Positions 36,583 through 45,399 of a stretch of DNA of 55,725 bases are shown here, in pieces. The notes beneath the pieces are model-generated. The model made no database searches. It was not told the DNA's origin and saw only the letters and a program-made list of their open reading frames with translations. Positions within the stretch are counted from its first letter, which is position 1; each line of letters starts with the position of its first letter. This stretch comes from Pseudomonadota bacterium. GTDB lineage: Bacteria; Pseudomonadota; Gammaproteobacteria; Burkholderiales; Burkholderiaceae_C. A program made the translations under genes and the position numbers. The DNA is taken from positions 1 through 55,725 of the forward strand of contig JAVHYA010000029.1 of the NCBI GenBank assembly GCA_031119395.1, read 5' to 3'.

Positions 36583-37782
36583 ATGAGCAAGCAAGTGCAG
36601 GACGCCTACATCGTCGCGGCCACGCGCACCCCCATCGGCAAGTCGCACCGCGGCTTCTTCCGCAACACCCGGCCCGACGACCTGCTGGCCACCACGCTGA
36701 AGGCGGCGCTGGCGCAGGTGCCGCGGCTCGATCCGCAGACCATCGAGGACATCGTCTGCGGCTGCGCCATCCCGGAGGCGCAGCAGGGCCTGAACGTGGC
36801 GCGCATCGCCGCCGTGCTCGCGGGCCTGCCCACCAGCGTGGGCGGCATCACCGTCAACCGCTTCTGCGCCTCGGGCCTGTCGGCCGTGCAGATGGCGGCG
36901 GACCGCATCCGCGTGGGCGAGGCCGACGTGATGATCGCCGCCGGCGTGGAGAGCATGAGCATGGTGCCGATGATGGGCAACGCGCCCTCGCTGTCGCCCT
37001 CGATCTTCGAGCGCGACGGCGACGTCGGCATCGCCTACGGCATGGGCCTCACGGCCGAGAAGGTGGCGCAGCAGTGGAAGGTCAGCCGCGAGGCGCAGGA
37101 CGCCTTCGCGCTGCAGTCGAACCAGCGCGCCGTCGCGGCCCAGCAGGCCGGCGAGTTCGCCGACGAGATCACGCCGATCGAGGTGACCGACCGCGGCTTC
37201 GACCCCGCCACCGGCCAGGCCACCGCGAAGACGCGCACCGTCAGCCTCGACGAAGGCCCGCGTCCCGACACCAGCCTCGAGGGCCTGGCGAAGCTGCGCA
37301 CCGTGTTCGCCGCGCGCGGCACGGTCACGGCGGGCAACAGCTCGCAGACCTCGGACGGCGCCGGCGCGCTCATCCTGGCGAGCGAAGCCGCCTGCCAGAA
37401 GTACGACCTCACGCCGCTGGCGCGCTTCGTCAGCTTCGCGAGCAAGGGCGTGCCACCGGCCATCATGGGCATCGGCCCCATCGAGGCGATTCCGGCCGCA
37501 CTGCGCTATGCGGGCCTGAAGCAGGACGACCTGGACTGGATCGAGCTGAACGAGGCCTTCGCGGCCCAGTCGCTGGCGGTGCTGAACACGCTGAAGCTCG
37601 ACCCGGCCAAGGTCAACCCCCTGGGCGGCGCGATCGCGCTGGGCCACCCGCTGGGCGCCACGGGGGCCATCCGCGCCGCCACGGTCGTGCATGCGCTGCG
37701 CCGCAAGCAGCTCAAGTACGGCATGGTCACCATGTGTGTGGGCATGGGGCAGGGCGCAGCGGGAATCTTCGAACGGGTTTGA
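36583..37782 (+). CDS. Acetyl-CoA acyltransferase (thiolase)
   Basis: 399 residues, standard length. The nucleophile Cys95 lies in NRFCASGLS, NEAFAAQ contributes the Asn/His region, GGAIALGHPLGATG near 350 holds the catalytic His, and CVGMGQGAAG near 385 the second Cys. It cleaves 3-ketoacyl-CoA with CoA, the last step of beta-oxidation, and pairs with the FadN-like protein. Starts at ATG 36583 after a GAGGAA Shine-Dalgarno. FadA and AtoB-type thiolases are hard to tell apart; the partner gene favours FadA-type degradation. Confidence 0.95.
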   Translation: MSKQVQDAYIVAATRTPIGKSHRGFFRNTRPDDLLATTLKAALAQVPRLDPQTIEDIVCGCAIPEAQQGLNVARIAAVLAGLPTSVGGITVNRFCASGLSAVQMAADRIRVGEADVMIAAGVESMSMVPMMGNAPSLSPSIFERDGDVGIAYGMGLTAEKVAQQWKVSREAQDAFALQSNQRAVAAQQAGEFADEITPIEVTDRGFDPATGQATAKTRTVSLDEGPRPDTSLEGLAKLRTVFAARGTVTAGNSSQTSDGAGALILASEAACQKYDLTPLARFVSFASKGVPPAIMGIGPIEAIPAALRYAGLKQDDLDWIELNEAFAAQSLAVLNTLKLDPAKVNPLGGAIALGHPLGATGAIRAATVVHALRRKQLKYGMVTMCVGMGQGAAGIFERV

Positions 37783-37796
37783 ATTGCTGCGCGGGT

Positions 37797-37856
37797 TGCT
37801 ATTTTTTCCATAGCAGCCAGCGCTCGTCCTGCGGGCGCTGGCGCCCGATTCGGCTT
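37797..37856 (+). repeat. Interspersed hairpin repeat, copy 2
   Basis: TGCTATTTTTTCCATAGCAG (AT stem) followed by CAGCGCTCG-tcctg-CGGGCGCTG (GC stem) and tail CCGATTCGGCTT. It is the best preserved intergenic copy, between the thiolase and alpha/beta hydrolase genes. Confidence 0.7.
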
Positions 37857-37895
37857 GAAGGCTAGCGCGCCGGAGGCGGCGCACAGGAGACGCGC

Positions 37896-38783
37896 ATGCA
37901 GGCGACGACATTGCCGGTCGATGGCTCCCACCGGATCGCGGTGCGGCACTACCCCGCCGTCGGCGCCCCGCGCGCCAGCGTCGTGATCGGCGGCGCGATG
38001 GGCGTGCGGCAGGCCTTCTACACCCCCTTCGCCCAGTGGCTCGCCGGGCAAGGCGTCGCCGTCTGGACCTTCGACTACCGCGGCAGCGGTGACTCGCTCG
38101 GCGGTGCGCCGCTGCGCGGATTCGAGGCCGACCTCTTCGACTGGGCGCGCGACTACGAGGCGGTGATCGACGCCGCCCGGGCCGCACGGCCCGACGTGCC
38201 GCTCTTCCTCTTCGGCCACAGCCTCGGCGCGCAGTTGCCGGGGCTGCTCGCGCGGCCCGAGCAGGTCGACGGCCTGCTGAGCATCGCCGCCGGCAGCGGC
38301 TACTGGCGCGAGAACGCGCCGCGCCTGAAGCGTTCGGTCCTCTACTTCTGGTTCGTGCTGGTGCCGCTGGCCGTGCGCCTGTGGGGCTACTTTCCAGGCA
38401 GGCGCCTGCGCAAGGTGGGCGACCTGCCGCGCGGCGTGATCCTGCAGTGGCGGCGCTGGTGCCTCAACCCGCGCTACAGCGTGGGGGCCGAGGGGCCGTT
38501 GGCCGAACGCAGCTACGCGCGGGTGCGCTTTCCGGTGCTGGCGCTGTCGATCGCCGACGACGAGCTGATGACGCTGCGCGGCACCGAGAGCCTCGTCCGC
38601 TTCTACTCGGCCGCCCCCACCGCCGTGCAGCGCATCGCGCCGGGCGACGTGCAGGCGCGGCGCATCGGCCATTTCGGTTTCTTCCGCGAGCAGTTCGCGC
38701 CCAGCCTGTGGCCGCGCGCCATCGAGAGCCTGCAGCAGCTCGCGGCCCTGGGGAACACCCGCGTCCCGCAGACGACTGCATGA
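37896..38783 (+). CDS. Alpha/beta hydrolase
   Basis: 295 residues. The nucleophile elbow GHSLGAQ lies near residue 110 and the oxyanion-side FDYRGSGDSLGG near 58. A catalytic Asp is likely in SIADDELM and the His in IGHFGFF near 250. A hydrophobic stretch, SVLYFWFVLVPLAVRLWG, sits in the cap region. Substrate unknown: YheT-like and esterase-like families share these motifs. A repeat copy separates it from the thiolase gene, so it may be a new transcription unit. It is followed closely by the thioesterase gene on the same strand, suggesting a lipid-related role. Confidence 0.88.
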   Translation: MQATTLPVDGSHRIAVRHYPAVGAPRASVVIGGAMGVRQAFYTPFAQWLAGQGVAVWTFDYRGSGDSLGGAPLRGFEADLFDWARDYEAVIDAARAARPDVPLFLFGHSLGAQLPGLLARPEQVDGLLSIAAGSGYWRENAPRLKRSVLYFWFVLVPLAVRLWGYFPGRRLRKVGDLPRGVILQWRRWCLNPRYSVGAEGPLAERSYARVRFPVLALSIADDELMTLRGTESLVRFYSAAPTAVQRIAPGDVQARRIGHFGFFREQFAPSLWPRAIESLQQLAALGNTRVPQTTA

Positions 38784-38811
38784 CGCGGCCGCCCCCATGC
38801 ACACTGCCGCC

Positions 38812-39642
38812 ATGACGACGCACCCCTTCGACCAGGCACTGGCGCTCGAACACAGCGACCTGCAGGCCGGCCTCTTCACCGGCGCCACCAGCGCCGACTA
38901 CTGGAACATGGTCGGCCCGTTCGGCGGCACCACCGCGGCGCTGGCGCTGCAGGCGGTGCTGCGGCATCCGGACCTGCTGGGCGAGCCCATCGCGATCACC
39001 GTCAACTATGCGGCGGCCATCGTGCAAGGGCCTTTCGAGATCCAGGCCACGCCGGTGAAGACCAACCGCTCGACCCAGCACTGGACGCTCGAGATCCGCC
39101 AGCCCGACGCCGAGGGCCGGCCGCAGCTCAACACCACCGCCACGGTGGTCACGGCGGTGCGCCGCGAGACCTGGGGCGCCACCGACCTGCCCATGCCCGC
39201 CGTGCCGGCGCCCGAGGCGGTCGAGCGCATGACCATCGGCCCCAAGGCCGTGGCCTGGGTGGGCCAGTACGAGATGCGGCCGGTGAGCGGCAGCATCCCC
39301 ACGCAGTGGGACGGCCGCGGCGACCACAGCGAGACCCGCCTGTGGCTGCGCGATGCCCGCCCGCGCGCACTCGACTTCGCCTCGCTCACCGCGATGAGCG
39401 ACATCTTCTACCCGCGCGTGTGGCTGCGCCGCGCCACCGTGGTGCCCGCCGGCACGGTGTCGATCACCACGTACTTCCACTGCACCGCCGCGCAGCTCGC
39501 CGAGGTCGGCACCGGCCACCTGCTCGGGCGCGCCACGGGCCAGCAGTTCGCGCAGGGCTTCTTCGACCAGAGCGCGCAGCTGTGGAGCCAGGCCGGGCGG
39601 CTGCTCGCCACCAGCAACCAGATCGTCTACTACAAGGAATAG
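38812..39642 (+). CDS. Acyl-CoA thioesterase, TesB-like double hotdog
   Basis: About 276 residues. Two hotdog-type halves: residues about 10-120 with DYWNMVGPFGGTTAALALQA, and about 150-275 with LDFASLTAMSDIFYPRVW and SITTYFHCTA, where the catalytic Asp of TesB-like enzymes is expected (MSDIF). It hydrolyses acyl-CoA to free acid and CoA. I place the start at ATG 38812; an in-frame ATG at 38797 is equally possible and neither has a clear Shine-Dalgarno. Neighbours in acyl-CoA metabolism support the call. Confidence 0.87.
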   Translation: MTTHPFDQALALEHSDLQAGLFTGATSADYWNMVGPFGGTTAALALQAVLRHPDLLGEPIAITVNYAAAIVQGPFEIQATPVKTNRSTQHWTLEIRQPDAEGRPQLNTTATVVTAVRRETWGATDLPMPAVPAPEAVERMTIGPKAVAWVGQYEMRPVSGSIPTQWDGRGDHSETRLWLRDARPRALDFASLTAMSDIFYPRVWLRRATVVPAGTVSITTYFHCTAAQLAEVGTGHLLGRATGQQFAQGFFDQSAQLWSQAGRLLATSNQIVYYKE

Positions 39643-39692
39643 CGCCCGCGGCAGCGGGGCGTGCACAGCCCGCCGACATCAAGGAGCACCCC

Positions 39693-40439
39693 ATGAACCA
39701 CCAGCCCGCAGCCCTCGTCATCGGCGCCGGCGACGCCACCGGCGGCGCCATCGCGCGCGCCTTCGCCAGGGAAGGCTACGCCGCCTGCGCGGTGCGCCGC
39801 AGCGCCGACAAGCTCCAGCCGCTGGTGGCGCAGATCGAGGCCGACGGCGGCATCGCGCATGCCTTCGGCACCGATGCGCGCAAGGAGGAGGAGGTCGTCG
39901 CGCTCGTCGAGCAGATCGAGTCGACCATCGGTCCCATCGAGGTGATGGTGTTCAACATCGGCGCCAACGTGCCGGAGAGCATCCTCGCCGAGACCGCGCG
40001 CAAGTACTTCAAGGTGTGGGAGATGGCCTGCTTCTCGGGCTTCCTCGCCGGCCGCGAGGTGGCGCGGCGCATGGTCGCGCGCGAGATGCCGGCCGGCGGC
40101 CACCGGGGCACCATCATCTTCACCGGCGCCACCGCCTCGCTGCGCGGCGGCGCCAACTTCGGCGCCTTCTCGGGCGCCAAGATGGCGCTGCGTGCCCTGG
40201 CCCAGGCGATGGCGCGGGAGCTCGGGCCGCAGGGCGTGCACGTGGCCCACACCATCATCGACGGCGCCATCGACACCGAGTTCATCCGCAGCAACTTTCC
40301 CGAGCGCTATGCACTGAAGGCGCAGGACGGCATCCTCAACCCGGACCACATCGCGCAAAGCTATGTCATGCTCCACCGCCAGCCGCGCGACGCCTGGACG
40401 CACGAGCTGGACCTGCGGCCGTGGATGGAGAAGTTCTGA
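39693..40439 (+). CDS. Atypical SDR-family protein lacking the catalytic tyrosine
   Basis: 248 residues with an SDR fold. The dinucleotide loop reads IGAGDATGGAIA in place of TGxxxGIG, the NNAG position reads NIGAN, and the YxxxK motif is Phe159-Ser-Gly-Ala-Lys163, so the proton-donating Tyr is absent. The Lys remains. The C-terminal half (HVAHTIIDGAIDTEFI, NPDHIAQSYVMLHRQP) is as in related family members. AAGGAG at 39681 precedes ATG 39693. It may bind an acyl-CoA or cofactor without classical reduction, or use another residue. It sits between thioesterase and isomerase genes. Confidence 0.85.
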   Translation: MNHQPAALVIGAGDATGGAIARAFAREGYAACAVRRSADKLQPLVAQIEADGGIAHAFGTDARKEEEVVALVEQIESTIGPIEVMVFNIGANVPESILAETARKYFKVWEMACFSGFLAGREVARRMVAREMPAGGHRGTIIFTGATASLRGGANFGAFSGAKMALRALAQAMARELGPQGVHVAHTIIDGAIDTEFIRSNFPERYALKAQDGILNPDHIAQSYVMLHRQPRDAWTHELDLRPWMEKF

Positions 40440-40546
40440 CGCGGCCGGACCGCCGTCGTCGTCTGCGGCGCCCGCGCATTCCTTCTGCGTCCGGACGTCC
40501 GTATTCCTCAAGAACCCGCGCCTAGCCCGCCACACGGAGACACCAC

Positions 40547-41149
40547 ATGTCCGCCACCACCGTCGAATTCTTCTTCGATTTCGGCAGCCCGGCCGCCTAC
40601 CTGGCCTGGACGCAGCTGCCCCACCTGTGCGCCGACACCGGCGCCACGCTCGTGCCCAGGCCCATGCTGCTGGGCGGCGTGTTCCAGGCCACCGGCAACC
40701 ATTCGCCGGCCGAAATCAAGCCCAAGGGCCCCTACATGAACGTCGACCTGCAGCGCTTCGCGCAGCGGTACGGGGTGCCGTTCACCCACAACCCGCACTT
40801 CCCGGTCAACACGCTGCTGCTGATGCGCGGCGCCACCGGCGTGCAGATGCACCAGCCGGAGCGCTTCGAGGCGTACTGCCGCGCCGTCTACGAGGCCATG
40901 TGGGTCGACGCGCAGAACATGAACGACCCCGCCGTCGTGCAGGCGGTGCTGCAGGCCGCGGGCTTCGACGCGGAGGCGGTGCTCGCCCTGGCCGCGCAGC
41001 CCGAGGTCAAGGAGCGCCTGAAGGCCGTGACCGGCGAGGCCGTGTCCCGCGGCGTGTTCGGCGCCCCCACCATGTTCGTCGGCGACCAGATGTTCTGGGG
41101 GCAGGACCGGCTCGACTTCGTGCGCGAAGCGGTGCTGGACGCACGCTGA
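40547..41149 (+). CDS. 2-hydroxychromene-2-carboxylate isomerase-like (DsbA/kappa GST fold)
   Basis: 200 residues. The thioredoxin-like start VEFFFDFGSPAAYLAWTQL carries the active Ser of the family near residue 14. PFTHNPHFPVNT and the C-terminal GVFGAPTMFVGDQMFWGQDRLDFVREAV match HCCA isomerases. These glutathione-dependent enzymes isomerise 2-hydroxychromene-2-carboxylate in naphthalene breakdown, but many homologues lie in lipid or unrelated operons with unknown substrates, as is likely here since no aromatic-ring genes are present. It is 107 bases after the atypical SDR gene and 41 before the enoyl-CoA hydratase gene. Confidence 0.9.
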   Translation: MSATTVEFFFDFGSPAAYLAWTQLPHLCADTGATLVPRPMLLGGVFQATGNHSPAEIKPKGPYMNVDLQRFAQRYGVPFTHNPHFPVNTLLLMRGATGVQMHQPERFEAYCRAVYEAMWVDAQNMNDPAVVQAVLQAAGFDAEAVLALAAQPEVKERLKAVTGEAVSRGVFGAPTMFVGDQMFWGQDRLDFVREAVLDAR

Positions 41150-41190
41150 CGTTTCCTTCTCGATTCGAACCCCACCTTCAAGGCCCACCC

Positions 41191-41955
41191 ATGAGCGACA
41201 TCCTCGTGCACACCGAAGACGGTGTGAGCACCCTGACCTTCAACCGCCTCGACAAGAAGAACTCGATCACCAGCGCCATGTACGCCGCCATGGCCGATGC
41301 GCTGGAGGCCGCACAGGCCGACTCGGCCGTGCGCGTGCTGCTGATCCAGGGCGACGCCACCATCTTCTCGGCCGGCAACGACATCGGCGACTTCCTGAAC
41401 GCCCCGCCCTCGACGCAGGACTCGCCGGTGTTCCGCTTCCTGCACGGCATCGCGCAGTTCCCCAAGCCCATCGTGGCGGCGGTGTGCGGCCCGGCGGTGG
41501 GCATCGGCACCACGCTGCTGTTCCACTGCGACCTGGTCTACGCCGGCGACAACGCCGCCTTCTCCATGCCCTTCGTCAACCTGGGCCTGTGCCCGGAGGC
41601 GGCGTCGAGCCTGCTCGTGCCGCAGATGTTCGGCTACCACCGCGCCGCCGAGGCACTGCTGCTGGGCGAGCCCTTCATGGCCGAGGCCGCGCTCGAGGTC
41701 GGCCTGGTCAACCGCGTCGTGCCGCCGACCGAGTGCAACGCCATCGCCCAGCAACAGGCCCGCAAGCTCGCGGCCAAGCCGCTGTCGGCCCTCATCGAGA
41801 CCAAGCGCCTCATGAAGAAGTCGCAGGGCCCGGCCGTGCTCGAGCGCATGGGCGAGGAGGGCGCGAGCTTCGGCCGCATGCTGCGCGAGCCGGCGGCGCG
41901 CGAGGCGTTCACGGCGTTCATGGAAAAGCGCAGGCCGGACTTCAGCAAGGTCTGA
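41191..41955 (+). CDS. Enoyl-CoA hydratase/isomerase (crotonase)
   Basis: 254 residues. The crotonase fold shows FSAGNDIGDFL near 65 (oxyanion hole), CGPAVGIGTTLLFHCDLVYA near 100 and FVNLGLCPEAASSLL near 130, where catalytic acids sit. The C-terminal KRLMKKSQ is typical. It hydrates or isomerises 2-enoyl-CoA. It is the second hydratase activity in this region besides the FadN-like protein, so it may serve unusual acyl chains. It converges with the hotdog thioesterase gene, 16 bases between stops. Confidence 0.93.
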   Translation: MSDILVHTEDGVSTLTFNRLDKKNSITSAMYAAMADALEAAQADSAVRVLLIQGDATIFSAGNDIGDFLNAPPSTQDSPVFRFLHGIAQFPKPIVAAVCGPAVGIGTTLLFHCDLVYAGDNAAFSMPFVNLGLCPEAASSLLVPQMFGYHRAAEALLLGEPFMAEAALEVGLVNRVVPPTECNAIAQQQARKLAAKPLSALIETKRLMKKSQGPAVLERMGEEGASFGRMLREPAAREAFTAFMEKRRPDFSKV

Positions 41956-41971
41956 CGTCCGCCGCCACGCC

Positions 41972-42403
41972 TCAGACCGGTTGCGCGGGCTCGGCCGCGA
42001 GAGGGCGCGGCCGCCCGTTCTCGTCGATCGCCACGTAGGTCAGCGTGGCCTCCGTCACCTTCACGTACTCGCCCTGGGCGCGGATGCGTTCGGCGAACAC
42101 CTCGACCCTGACCGTGACCGAGGTGCGGCCCACGCGGCTGACCGAGGCGTAGAAGGACAGGATGTCGCCGATGCGCACCGGCTGCTTGAAGATGAATTCG
42201 TTGACCGCGACCGTCGCCATGCGCCCATTGGCGTAGCGGGCCGGGAGCACCGAGCCGGCCAGGTCCACCTGCGCCATCACCCAGCCGCCGAAGATGTCGC
42301 CGTTGGCGTTGGTGTCCGCCGGCATCGGGATCACCTTGAGCACCAGTTCCATGTCGGCCGGCAGGCTCTTGAGGACGGCGGCGGGGCTGGAAGCGGTGGA
42401 CAT
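41972..42403 (-). CDS. Acyl-CoA thioesterase, YciA-like hotdog
   Basis: 143 residues, single hotdog domain of the acyl-CoA hydrolase (YciA/BFIT) type: MPADTNANGDIFGGWVMAQVDLAGSVLP with the catalytic Asp near 43, VNEFIFKQPVRIGDILSFYASV, and VTEATLTYVAIDENGRPRPL. It hydrolyses short to long acyl-CoA in the cytosol. ATG 42403 gives the usual N-terminus. It is divergent from the ABC exporter gene by 144 bases and convergent with the enoyl-CoA hydratase gene. Confidence 0.93.
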   Translation of the reverse strand: MSTASSPAAVLKSLPADMELVLKVIPMPADTNANGDIFGGWVMAQVDLAGSVLPARYANGRMATVAVNEFIFKQPVRIGDILSFYASVSRVGRTSVTVRVEVFAERIRAQGEYVKVTEATLTYVAIDENGRPRPLAAEPAQPV

Positions 42404-42547
42404 CGGCACAATCTCGGAAACACGAAAACCACGATTGTCCCGTATGCGACGCTGCCGCGACGCGCTGCCTGATTCCGCCTTCCTTCCCCTTCGACCGCTG
42501 CCGGCGTGCGGTGCGATGCGCCGGGGCGCATGCCCGGGGGGCCGCTG

Positions 42548-44368
42548 ATGAGGTCGCTCGCCCATCCTCCCCCGGCCGCCGATGCCGCGGCCGCGGCCGC
42601 GCCGCGCTCCGACGCCGCCACCCTGCGCCGCCTCTTTCCCTACCTGTGGCAGTACAAGTGGCGCGTATTCGCCGCGCTGGCCTTCATGGTCGGTGCCAAG
42701 GTGGCGAACGTCGGCGTGCCGGTGCTGCTCAAGACCCTGGTCGACCGCATGACGCTCAAGCCCGGCGACCCGGCCGTGCTGCTGGTGGTGCCGGTGGCGC
42801 TGCTGGTGGCCTACGGGCTGCTGCGCTTTTCCACCGCGCTCTTCACCGAATTGCGCGAACTGGTCTTCGCCAAGGCGACCGAGGGCGCGTCGCGCAGCAT
42901 TTCGCTGGAGGTGTTCCGGCACCTGCATGCGCTCTCCCTGCGCTTCCACCTCGAGCGGCAGACCGGCGGCATGACGCGCGACATCGAGCGCGGCACGCAG
43001 GCGGTGCACTCGCTCATCTCGTACTCGCTCTACAGCATCGTGCCCACGCTGATCGAGCTGTCGCTGGTGCTGGGCATCCTGGCGGTGAAGTTCGACGCCT
43101 GGTTCGCCGTCATCACCGGCATCGCGCTGGTGATCTACATCAGCTTCACCGTGACGGTGACCGAGTGGCGCACGCAGTTCCGCAAGACCATGAACGAGCT
43201 GGGCTCGAAGGCACAGAGCCGGGCCATCGACTCGCTGCTGAACTACGAGACGGTGAAGTACTTCAACAACGAGGACTTCGAGGCCCGGCGCTACGACGAG
43301 AACCTGGAGCGCTACCGCCGCGCCGCCGTCAAGAGCCAGACCACGCTGTCGCTGCTCAACACCGGCCAGCAGATGCTCATCGCGCTGAGCCTGGTGGCGA
43401 TGCTGTGGCGCGCCACGCAGGGCGTGGTCGACGGCCGCATGACGCTGGGCGACCTGGTGATGGTCAACGCCTTCATGATCCAGCTGTACATCCCGCTGAA
43501 CTTCCTGGGCGTGATCTATCGCGAGATCAAGCAGAACCTGGTGGACCTGGAAAAGATGTTTGCCCTGCTGGAACGCGAGCGCGAGGTGGCCGACGCGCCG
43601 GGCGCGCAGCCGCTGGACACGCACGACGCCACGGTGCGCTTCGAGAACGTGCGCTTCGCCTACGAGCCCGCGCGGCCGATCCTGCACGGCGTGAGCTTCG
43701 AGATCCCGGCCGGCAAGACCGTGGCGGTGGTCGGGCCCTCGGGCTCGGGCAAGTCCACGCTGGCGCGCCTGCTCTACCGCTTCTACGACATCCAGGACGG
43801 CCACGTGCGCATCGGCGGCCAGGACATCCGCAGCGTGACCCAGGCCAGCCTGCGCCAGGCCATCGGCATCGTGCCGCAGGACACGGTGCTGTTCAACGAC
43901 ACCATCGCCTACAACATCGCCTACGGCCGGCCCGGCGCCACGCACGACGAAGTGGTCGCGGCGGCCAGGGCGGCGCGCATCGACGGCTTCATCGCCGGCC
44001 TGCCGCTGGGCTACGAGACGGTGGTGGGCGAGCGCGGGCTCAAGCTGTCGGGCGGCGAGAAGCAGCGCGTGGCCATCGCGCGCACGCTGCTCAAGGACCC
44101 GCCGATCCTGATCTTCGACGAGGCCACCTCGGCGCTGGATTCGGCCAACGAGCGCGCCATCCAGGCCGAGCTGGCGAGCGCGTCGCGCAACAAGACCACG
44201 CTGGTCATCGCGCACCGGCTGTCCACGGTGGTGGATGCGCACGAGATCCTCGTGCTCGAGGCCGGCGTGATCGTGGAGCGCGGCACGCATGCGCAGCTGC
44301 TGGCGCTCGGCGGGCGCTATGCGCAGATGTGGGCGCTGCAGAAGGTCGACGCCGCCCCGATGCTGTGA
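42548..44368 (+). CDS. Atm1/HMT1-like ABC exporter (fused permease and ATPase)
   Basis: 606 residues. The membrane domain has six helices, with the Atm1-specific run [22 protein letters not shown] near 235 that contacts glutathione in homologues. The ATPase domain has Walker [10 protein letters not shown] near 398, [12 protein letters not shown] (Q-loop), [16 protein letters not shown] and [11 protein letters not shown]. Bacterial Atm1 proteins export glutathione-bound metals or persulfides. ATG 42548 leaves a short Ala/Pro-rich tail; an in-frame ATG at 42506 adds 14 residues. It is followed by an interspersed repeat relic and the hydroxyacid dehydrogenase gene. Confidence 0.93.
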   Translation: MRSLAHPPPAADAAAAAAPRSDAATLRRLFPYLWQYKWRVFAALAFMVGAKVANVGVPVLLKTLVDRMTLKPGDPAVLLVVPVALLVAYGLLRFSTALFTELRELVFAKATEGASRSISLEVFRHLHALSLRFHLERQTGGMTRDIERGTQAVHSLISYSLYSIVPTLIELSLVLGILAVKFDAWFAVITGIALVIYISFTVTVTEWRTQFRKTMNELGSKAQSRAIDSLLNYETVKYFNNEDFEARRYDENLERYRRAAVKSQTTLSLLNTGQQMLIALSLVAMLWRATQGVVDGRMTLGDLVMVNAFMIQLYIPLNFLGVIYREIKQNLVDLEKMFALLEREREVADAPGAQPLDTHDATVRFENVRFAYEPARPILHGVSFEIPAGKTVAVVGPSGSGKSTLARLLYRFYDIQDGHVRIGGQDIRSVTQASLRQAIGIVPQDTVLFNDTIAYNIAYGRPGATHDEVVAAARAARIDGFIAGLPLGYETVVGERGLKLSGGEKQRVAIARTLLKDPPILIFDEATSALDSANERAIQAELASASRNKTTLVIAHRLSTVVDAHEILVLEAGVIVERGTHAQLLALGGRYAQMWALQKVDAAPML

Positions 44369-44398
44369 CCGCGATTTCGAACCAAAACGGCCCGCAAC

Positions 44399-44437
44399 GC
44401 CCGTCCGGATTGCGCGGGCTGCTATTGTTTCAGGAGC
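44399..44437 (-). repeat. Interspersed hairpin repeat relic, copy 6, supplying a ribosome binding site
   Basis: CCCGTCCGGATTGCGCGGGC then TGCTATTGTTTCAGGAGC. It shares the GCGCGGG-(C/T)TGCTATT junction with the flank of the copy at 37797. Its distal end contains CAGGAG, the Shine-Dalgarno of the gene starting at 44445. Confidence 0.5.
44432..44436 (+). promoter_or_regulatory. Shine-Dalgarno deciding a GTG start
   Basis: AGGAG, eight bases before GTG 44445. This picks GTG as the start and gives MTEKIPLLVLTSLIPEH, which matches 2-hydroxyacid dehydrogenases; the open frame upstream encodes the reading-through of the ABC gene end and is not protein-like. Confidence 0.65.
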
Positions 44438-44444
44438 ATTCCAA

Positions 44445-45383
44445 GTGACCGAGAAGATTCCGCTGCTGGTGTTGACCAGCCTGATCCCCGAACACCGGGC
44501 CCAGATCGGCGAGGTGTACGAGCTGATCTACGCACCCACCGCGGCCGAGCGCCCCGGCGCCGTGGCCGCCAACGCCCGGCGCATCCGTGCCGTGCTGACC
44601 ATCGGCGTCGTCGGCATCACGCCGGAGGAAGTCGCCGCCATGCCGGCGCTCGAGCTGGTGTGCTGCCTGGGCGCCGGCTTCGAGTGCCTGCCGATGGACG
44701 TGCTGCGTGCGCGCGGCATCGCCACGGCCAACGGCTCCGGCACCAACGACGACTGCGTGGCCGACCACGCCTTCGGCCTGCTCATCGGCATCGTGCGCGG
44801 CATGCGCATGCTCGACCGCCAGTGCCGCGAGGGCATCTGGCGCGAAGTGATCCCGCAGCCGCCGAACGTCTCGGGCAAGAAGCTGGGCATCTTCGGCCTG
44901 GGCACCATCGGGCAGAAGATCGCCAAGCGCGCCGCCGGCTTCGACCTGGAGATCGGCTATCACAACCGCAGCGCGCGGCCCGAGCTGCCGCACCGCTACT
45001 TCGGCAGCCTGCTCGAGCTGGCGCGGTGGTGCGACTTCCTCGTGTGCGCCGCGCCCGGCGGTCCGGCCACGCGCCACGCGGTCGACGCGCAGGTGCTCGA
45101 TGCGCTCGGGCCGCAGGGCTTCCTGGTCAACATCGGCCGCGGCAGCGTGGTCGACACCGAGGCCCTGGCCGCCGCGCTGCGCGAAGGGCGCATCGCCGGC
45201 GCCGGCCTGGACGTGTACGAGAGCGAGCCGAAGCCGCCCGAACAGCTCATCGGCCTGGACAACCTCTTCATCACGCCGCACATGGCCGGCTGGTCGCCCG
45301 AGGCCACGCAGGCCAGCGTGAACCGCTTCATGGCCAATGCCGAAGGCCACTTCGCCGGGCGCGGCGTCGTCTCGCCGATCTGA
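44445..45383 (+). CDS. D-2-hydroxyacid dehydrogenase family protein
   Basis: 312 residues. The NAD(P)-binding GLGTIG lies in LGIFGLGTIGQKIAKRAAG near residue 152. The catalytic Arg is in CAAPGGP/NIGRGSVVD near 210-235, the Glu in LDVYESEP near 262 and the His in TPHMAGWSPEA near 284. It reduces a 2-keto acid such as glyoxylate or hydroxypyruvate, or oxidises the D-2-hydroxy acid. Starts at GTG. The MlrC-type gene follows 16 bases later, so they are likely co-transcribed. Confidence 0.92.
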   Translation: MTEKIPLLVLTSLIPEHRAQIGEVYELIYAPTAAERPGAVAANARRIRAVLTIGVVGITPEEVAAMPALELVCCLGAGFECLPMDVLRARGIATANGSGTNDDCVADHAFGLLIGIVRGMRMLDRQCREGIWREVIPQPPNVSGKKLGIFGLGTIGQKIAKRAAGFDLEIGYHNRSARPELPHRYFGSLLELARWCDFLVCAAPGGPATRHAVDAQVLDALGPQGFLVNIGRGSVVDTEALAAALREGRIAGAGLDVYESEPKPPEQLIGLDNLFITPHMAGWSPEATQASVNRFMANAEGHFAGRGVVSPI

Positions 45384-45399
45384 TCCTCCAGGGCTCGCC

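Noticed and set aside
33052-37782. Plus-strand open frame of about 1570 codons ending in the thiolase
   Set aside because: The thiolase starts at 36583 with a good ribosome site; upstream codons are an off-frame reading of the acyl-CoA dehydrogenase and FadN-like genes.
41972-44290. Minus-strand open frame continuing upstream of the hotdog thioesterase through the ABC exporter
   Set aside because: Only the last 143 codons match a family; the rest is antisense to an exporter with intact motifs.
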